Part shown: positions 58,447-64,000 of the stretch, in pieces | Position numbering within the stretch: the stretch's first letter is position 1 | Layout: every line of letters begins with the position of its first letter | NCBI RefSeq assembly: GCF_964355755.1 | Contig: NC_092674.1 | Coordinates: 22,904,001 to 22,968,000, forward strand | Reading direction: 5' to 3' | DNA: 64,000 nucleotides | Source of the DNA: Antedon mediterranea | Lineage: Eukaryota > Echinodermata > Crinoidea > Comatulida > Antedonidae | Translations under genes and position numbers: made by a program | The notes under the pieces: model-generated | Databases searched by the model: none | Told to the model about the DNA's origin: nothing | What the model saw: only the letters and a program-made list of their open reading frames with translations

Positions 58447-60874
58447 ATGTCAGAAGAGAAAAAGGTATTGTATATAGAACTGTATTTCATCAGTATATAT
58501 TAGCGTACATGATCGTGTGCGTATACCACAATTTTAGGAAGGGCAAGCACTAATATTTGATCTGTATTTTGATACGTACTGGCCTGTGTCGTCGGCGGTG
58601 TGAGTTGGCTAGCCTAGGCTGGCATTCACGGCGTGTGGAGCGAGTCTTTTTTTTTAGTGTGCTCGCCATCGACCGAGCGGCATTTAATGACACTACAGTT
58701 TTATTGTCACTCAAAAGGCTAGACTTAGTATTCAGCTAAGCTAGGCCTAATAAGTATAGGCCTAAGGCGATAATAAGTAATAACGCTAGCTAGGCTAGGC
58801 CCTAACTAGCTAGTAGGGAGTAGTAGATAATGAACACTTGTAAACGGCCTGCCCTGGCTGGGCCCTAGCTAGCCCCCTCTGGCCTAGGCTAGCTACCTAC
58901 TACAGTAGGCATAGTAGTAAAGGTAGGGTAGGCTAGTATAAAGTAGGCCTATATAAAAACAAAAGGGCCTAGCTAGGTAGGGGCTCTAGTAGTAGGCTAG
59001 CTCCATTTCGCACCCCACCTACCTGTCGTGTAATGTATTTCAACTCCAAATGGACCTACCTTTATTAGCTAGTTAGTAGGCTTAGTTTAGTAGTAGAGAT
59101 ATGGATGAGTGATAAGTTGGTCGACAAGTTGATTAATAATACCGCATGACCATCATGAATGAAGTTGCATTGTTGTCTCTCAGGACTAATAGTAATAAAA
59201 GTAATTCAAATTCATTAACTACAAGTCAAATTTTCATAATTTTCTTTATTTAATACTTATAAAAATATAATATTTAAGAATATATACTAAAAAATGATAT
59301 TATTATTAACTTTTTCAATATTCTCTAATGTAGCCTAGGCCTATAATTACTATATAGAACTTCTAAATTAGAAGAAACGATAGTTGGCATTTAGCATCTC
59401 ATAGAAATAAGTTTTTCTTGTGCTGGCTCACCTTCACCTAATTCCTAGGTATTCAGTGGTGTTTACTTAGTGAGTGAAAATTGAAACCCAGAATTTTTTT
59501 TTTTTACATACAGGAGGTGAAACCAGAATCATCAGAGCATATCAGCATCAAGGTCCAAGGCCAGGTTTGTAATAAAACATTTTTTAGCTAAATATGTAAG
59601 GATACAACCTCTCTTCCAAACAATGAATCATTGTCACATTGTTGTTAAATACAGAAACATGTAGACAGTAGAATGTGTATCTTGAAAGGGTTTCTGCTCA
59701 ACCGCCTGTCCGCTCTGCGTTTTGTGTTACCGTTACTGCTTTATCCATAAATTGGTCTTTACTGGTCACTGTTTTATGTTTTTTGTTGTTTTTTTTTTAA
59801 ATTGCAAGAAATACATCTATTGTAATATTTTCTTACAGGATGGTGTCACTGTTCAATTTAAAATTAAAAAGACAACTCCGCTGAAAAAACTGATGAATAC
59901 ATTTGCTGAAAGACAGGTAAATAAGAAAGATGGGATACTTTTTGTAACTTTTGTGGAGATTATTTCAATGTCATATGTGAGGTCTGTACTTTACTTACAA
60001 GTGAAACTAAAGCCTGTCTACACTATCAATCTAGTTTGACAAAAAAAAGTGTGATGTGCCCAAATATGGTAGTGATATTACAGTAAGGTCATTGTGTCCA
60101 TACTGTATATGGGCACATCACATTTTTTTGTCACATAATGTAGATAGTGTATTGTTCACTGTGTGGGGTACATCGTTTCTATCACTCATTGGTGCATTGT
60201 TTGAATCAAAAAGGCTTGTACCAAATAGTTTCATAAATTGTAAATAACATTTTTTTTTCTCTTTTTTAGGGATTAAATATAAATTCGATACGTTTTATGT
60301 TTGAAGGTTCAAGAATTAATAACAATGATACACCAGCATCGGTATGTCAAATATTATTAATTCATTGCTGTATTCATTATAATAAATGCAACACTTTGAA
60401 TAAACATTCCCTCAAATGAATGCCCGACATAAAAGATCTTTTGAAATAAAATGACCCCTTCAAATATTTTCCTTTGTAAATGCCTCTTCACATGCTTACT
60501 CAATATTGTAGTAAATGACACATTTAAAGTATTTTGTACCAAATTATTTGGAATTTATTTGATTGTACATGTTACCATATTACGCCCAAAAAAAGTTGAT
60601 TTGTGTGAAAACTAGACTTTTCTAGGTTATGTGAAAGGGGTACAGTATTATACAGTCAACTGGGTACTTGTGTAATGGCCTAAAATGTCCAATGTTTTTA
60701 TGATTAAAAGAGAATATTGGACTTCAAGAAAAATGTGGTTTTGGGAGTCGATTGTAGTGCGAGTTGAAAAATAATGGTTTTTAAATGTGTCTTTCTTTTT
60801 AGTTGGAAATGGAAGAAGATGATCAAATCGAAGTATATACGGAACAAACAGGTGGTGTTTTATGTCAACAATAA
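58447..60874 (+). CDS. SUMO: Small ubiquitin-like modifier (SUMO), complete
   Basis: Plus-strand exons: 58447-58464, 59514-59564, 59839-59916, 60270-60341, 60803-60874 (stop included), giving 96 aa, all in phase 0. The protein has the ubiquitin fold sequence: HISIKVQGQDGVTVQFKIKK, LKKLMNTFAERQG, IRFMFEGSRI, DTPASLEMEEDDQIEVYTEQ, and the mature end TGG at residues 89-91. SUMO is joined through this Gly-Gly to lysines of nuclear proteins by E1/E2 (UBC9)/E3 enzymes. The five residues after GG (VLCQQ) must be cut off by a SENP protease. The N-terminal VKPE (8-11) fits the psi-K-x-E site used for SUMO2/3 chains, while FEGSRI and IEVYxEQTGG look SUMO1-like. The assignment to SUMO is certain; the subtype is mixed. 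Confidence 0.97.
58735..59000. repeat. CTAG / TAGGCCTA-rich tract in SUMO intron 1
   Basis: Repeated GCTAGGC, CTAGCTAG, AGTAGG and TAGGCCTA words without a clean period, following the tiny first exon. Confidence 0.7.
59690..59762. repeat. GTGTAAATTGGCCTTTA repeat, copy 4 (decayed)
   Basis: CAACCGCCTGTCCGCTCTGC, GTTTTGTGTTACCG and ATAAATTGGTCTTTA match parts of 37360-37466. Directly upstream of SUMO exon 3. Confidence 0.5.
60006..60150. mobile_element. AGCTCTG...CAGAG MITE, copy 6 of 7
   Basis: Left CTAAAGCCTGTCTACACTAT, inverse half ATGGGCACATCACATTTTTT and CACATAATGTAGATAGTGT at the right. In SUMO intron 3. Confidence 0.78.
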
Positions 60875-61506
60875 AACATAGGAGAATAGAGTCTTGTTTT
60901 CCAAAAATCTTGTACAGAATGCGATGGTGATCCAGTTAGACGCAACAATCTTTGAATTCAAGCTTACGTTGGGCGTGCATATTCTTCAGTGATATTGCAG
61001 AGAAATGGCTAGCGATGGGATTAAAGGAAATGAGGCTTAACTCCAAATTAGATGTGTATAAACCAACTGTATCAATCAAATTAACATCTCATATAATGTA
61101 AATTATAATGACTGTCTTGTACCCTTATTCTCATAAAATACAACACTTAATCGATAGATTGAACCCGGTGATCATATAATTGCTACTGCTTTTGCCTAAT
61201 AGAACCACAAAATAGGCGAATATAATACTCAATAGTACGTATATCAGTACGTATATGAATTGCATGACCGTTTTCCAGTGTTGTTACCACAAAAAAAAAA
61301 TTAGGCTAAACATATAAAATATTAATGCAGTACAACAGAATAAACCTGTGTATTCAAATGTATTCTCTTTTTCATTATGAATGTAGGCTTGCCGCATGAA
61401 TTTTGGGAAAACAAATAATTTTGTTCGGTGGAACTAGTGTTCCGAAACATAGAATGTATCATTGTGAAAGCATAGCGATTATATGATATCTTGGCTTAAC
61501 CTTTTC

Positions 61507-61849
61507 TAAAGGCCCATTTACACAAGGACGATAAAGATTGACGATAATAGATACATATGCATTTTTCCTACATAAAACTAAAGAAATCTAAAAGGTCTAT
61601 GCTGCCTAAAGATGATAATATTTTCACACTTTGCATCATTTGATGTCATGGTTAGTACGACAAGAGCAATAATATGATACGATTATATTGATCTTGATAT
61701 CATTTAATTAGATTTAAACAATTTTTTAAATGGTCATCCTATAGTTCTATAATGAAAACCTTTTGAATTTCTTTTGTTTTATGTAAGAAAAAATGTATGT
61801 TTATCCATTTTTTGCCGATGGCTATCGTCCAAGTGTGTTGCAGCCTTAA
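61507..61849. mobile_element. MITE-like element with ends TAAAGGCCCATTTACAC, copy 2
   Basis: TAAAGGCCCATTTACACAAG then GACGATAA at the left mirrors CTATCGTCCAAGTGTGTTG, CAGCCTTAA at the right. The middle shares ATGCTGCC and GATAATA words with 14658-15013. Confidence 0.7.
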
Positions 61850-62267
61850 GGGTTACAAGTAACATTGTACATAAGTAGAGAATTTTCTTAAATGATTACA
61901 GTAATAATGATCATACAACTGGATTTTAAGTATGTAAAATTTTTGTAAGTAATGTTATTGTTTAAACAGGTAATTAGTGTTTTTTTTTTTTGTAATTAAG
62001 GTGCTGTAGCTTATAAAATACCCAGTTTATTTACTTATTCTCACCTAATAACAACAAAAGAATGTAAGTTGACCATTCACAAGCGACAGGTCATCTGAAC
62101 TGTCACTTTTTATTGGTCAAAATGCGTACATTTTTGCTTCCTATTCGGATCTACACTTAGTCAGTTCGCTTGTGTTGAATTCAATTGGAATCAAGCTTAA
62201 GCTTTTTCTGTAATTGAATTAATCCCAGATTGCATTGAGGATTTTCACTATTCCAACTGGTCCTTGT

Positions 62268-62410
62268 GTAAAGCTCTTTGTACACTATCAAACTTTATGT
62301 TTAAAAAAAAAAGTGATATGAACATATATACATGGTCATATAACTACCATATTTGGGTACATCACACTTTTCTTTGTCAAACTAGTTTGATAGTGTAAAC
62401 AGAGCTTTAG
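62268..62410. mobile_element. AGCTCTG...CAGAG MITE, copy 7 of 7
   Basis: Left TAAAGCTCTTTGTACACTAT and right ACTAGTTTGATAGTGTAAAC, AGAGCTTTA, with an ACCATATTTGGGTACATCAC middle. Confidence 0.82.
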
Positions 62411-64000
62411 GTTATACCTCATGTCAATTAAATTACAGCATGCTTCTATCTAAAATGATATTCAATTTTTTTACATAAGACGCATGGCAAAATATATAAA
62501 TTTTTATATGAAAACATTTTACTTCTTATGCAATTTGGCTTTTATTTCAAATTTACACGTGTATAGGCTAATGTTGGTGTAATGAATTTGCAGTCCAAAA
62601 AAACAAATTTAATTTTCTAAAATTTAGTTAGATTCACATCTAGATTTTGAATTAGTTTTCCCGATATTTGGCTTAACAATTCGATATTGTGACGTATCAA
62701 AAATATGAATAATTGTTTTAAAGTCCTGACGCAAGCATTTACAAACCTCCAAACACTTGAAGATGGTGATCATGCAGTATTTATTGAAAATAGAACGATT
62801 CTTTCACATTTTTTCCCTAATTAAATTACATGAAAATATCTAATAGAGTAGAGCCCTCCTTTAGGACACGCCTATCCAGTATTTGATGGCCCATTAGGAG
62901 TGCTAAAACAGGGACCTTTGTCCCCATGCATTATGCCACAGCCTATTAAGGGTAGGGTCCAAAAGGTGTCGCTGGTGGGAAAGGTTGTGCAACTTCAAAA
63001 TTTAATGAAGTATTTTTGTTTATAAGCCTTTTTGCAGATTAAGAAATCATGCAGTGCTCACAACAATGCCCTTTTTTGGTATTGGTATGATATCTATAGG
63101 ATCATTTTGCATCAAATCAACAAATAATAAAAAGTAAATTCATGTAAATTAAAATGTTCATAAGTGCAGAATACATGGGCTCAAACTTTGAACATTTATA
63201 TTACGAATATTGTACACAATGAATTCTGAAAGCTAACCATACCTCACTACATTGATTTGACCCAGAATGACGCCATAGGTAGCAAACATACATGGACAGG
63301 TACGATATGGTATTTTTTAAAGGCTCAGATCCACTAATTTAGCTTAGATTTTTTTATTACGTTTTCAAGATATGTTGTGTCTCCCAGTTAATGTTTTAAT
63401 GTGACGCGTCTTCCTCCAATTCAAGATATTGCTAATTTACTATTTCCTCCATTTAAAGACCATTTTTGCCCTGACTAGACTTTAAGACTTAAATTCTAAA
63501 TACAGAGACCAACAGTTAACGGCTTATAGTGGTCTTTAATTGGAGGAAATCTCTGTTTATTATTAAATTAATCCCAAATTGGTCTTGTATTGGAGACCTG
63601 TAATTAAAGTCATGTCATGTTTTTGTATTTAAACAAAAATTGTTGCTTACAAATCGGTATAAATGTGTTGTATTTGACAATCCTTTTAATAAACAATCTT
63701 TTTGTAATATATTTATACACAATATTAAGATACTATTTATTTCTTTTATTTTCAGTACCCCCAAAACTCTTTCAAATTATCCTTTTTTATGTAATTATTA
63801 TTTCAATCAACAAATAGTCAGAATAATAACAGTCATAAGAGTCTATGCAAATTCTTAAAATGTTTCTATATTTAGATATACTCTGACCTGTTTTGTAACA
63901 TGTTACCGTGTAGCTGGTGTAGGCGAATTTTTTTGCATGAGATAAAAATCGCGCTACCCTATCCGCACTACAAGATCGAATGTCTGCGATTTTAAATGCC

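Larger units (their letters stand above)
60875..64000. other. Region 3' of SUMO, repeats only
   Basis: No exon or domain is recognised. Candidate poly-A signals for SUMO are the AATAAA that overlaps the stop (60870) and one at 61339. The region holds MITE copies at 61507-61849 and 62268-62410, a decayed relative of the 44416 family near 62065-62205, a fragment at 62843-62965 and a loose inverted repeat near 63405-63555 (TCCTCCAATT, AATTGGAGGAA). Confidence 0.6.

Noticed and set aside
63617-63858. Two overlapping short open frames near the right edge
   Set aside because: AT-rich, rich in Leu/Ile/Tyr/Phe by composition, without splice context or family likeness.

Overview
The window is eukaryotic, AT-rich, intron-rich DNA from an invertebrate animal. 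An echinoderm or a close deuterostome relative is the most likely source. The reasons are short phase-consistent exons with GT-AG introns, clear metazoan genes (NUP58, FAM114A, NIPA, SUMO), an ankyrin-Roc GTPase of a type I associate with marine deuterostomes, many small DNA transposons, and tracts rich in CTAG and TAGGCCTA. The species call is inference.

Five protein genes were reconstructed exon by exon, with reading phase agreeing at every junction used. (1) 7-12691, minus: N-terminal part of an ankyrin-repeat protein with a Roc/Ras-like GTPase domain (11 exons, 435 codons, continuing past the left edge). (2) 16841-26058, minus: a complete NIPA-type magnesium transporter (6 exons, 391 aa). 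(3) 30282-45118, plus: complete nucleoporin NUP58 (11 exons, 690 aa). (4) 49368-56585, minus: FAM114A/NOXP20-type protein (10 exons, 671 codons; last exon not found). (5) 58447-60874, plus: complete SUMO (5 exons, 96 aa). NIPA and NUP58 diverge from a 4.2 kb spacer, NUP58 and FAM114A converge, and FAM114A and SUMO diverge from a 1.9 kb spacer. The genes are housekeeping (nuclear pore, SUMO, ion transport, trafficking) plus one signalling GTPase; nothing suggests an operon-like functional unit.

The space between exons is mostly mobile DNA. I see about a dozen inverted-repeat element families, several present two to seven times, two tRNA-headed SINE families, a LINE 3' end, a 2 kb hAT-like element with a target duplication, and a hairpin-forming minisatellite just past the NUP58 stop codon. 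One tRNA-like gene with a complete cloverleaf and the unusual anticodon AUU lies antisense in an intron of gene 1.

The most striking structure is in intron 1 of the ankyrin-Roc gene (9598-12467). Three foldback elements sit one inside another, each flanked by its own perfect 8-bp direct repeat and each ending in GC-rich units repeated about every 16 bp. A fourth, smaller element of the same design is at 29116-29347, also with an 8-bp duplication. This looks like one transposon group that repeatedly inserted into itself, and I do not recognise it as a named family.
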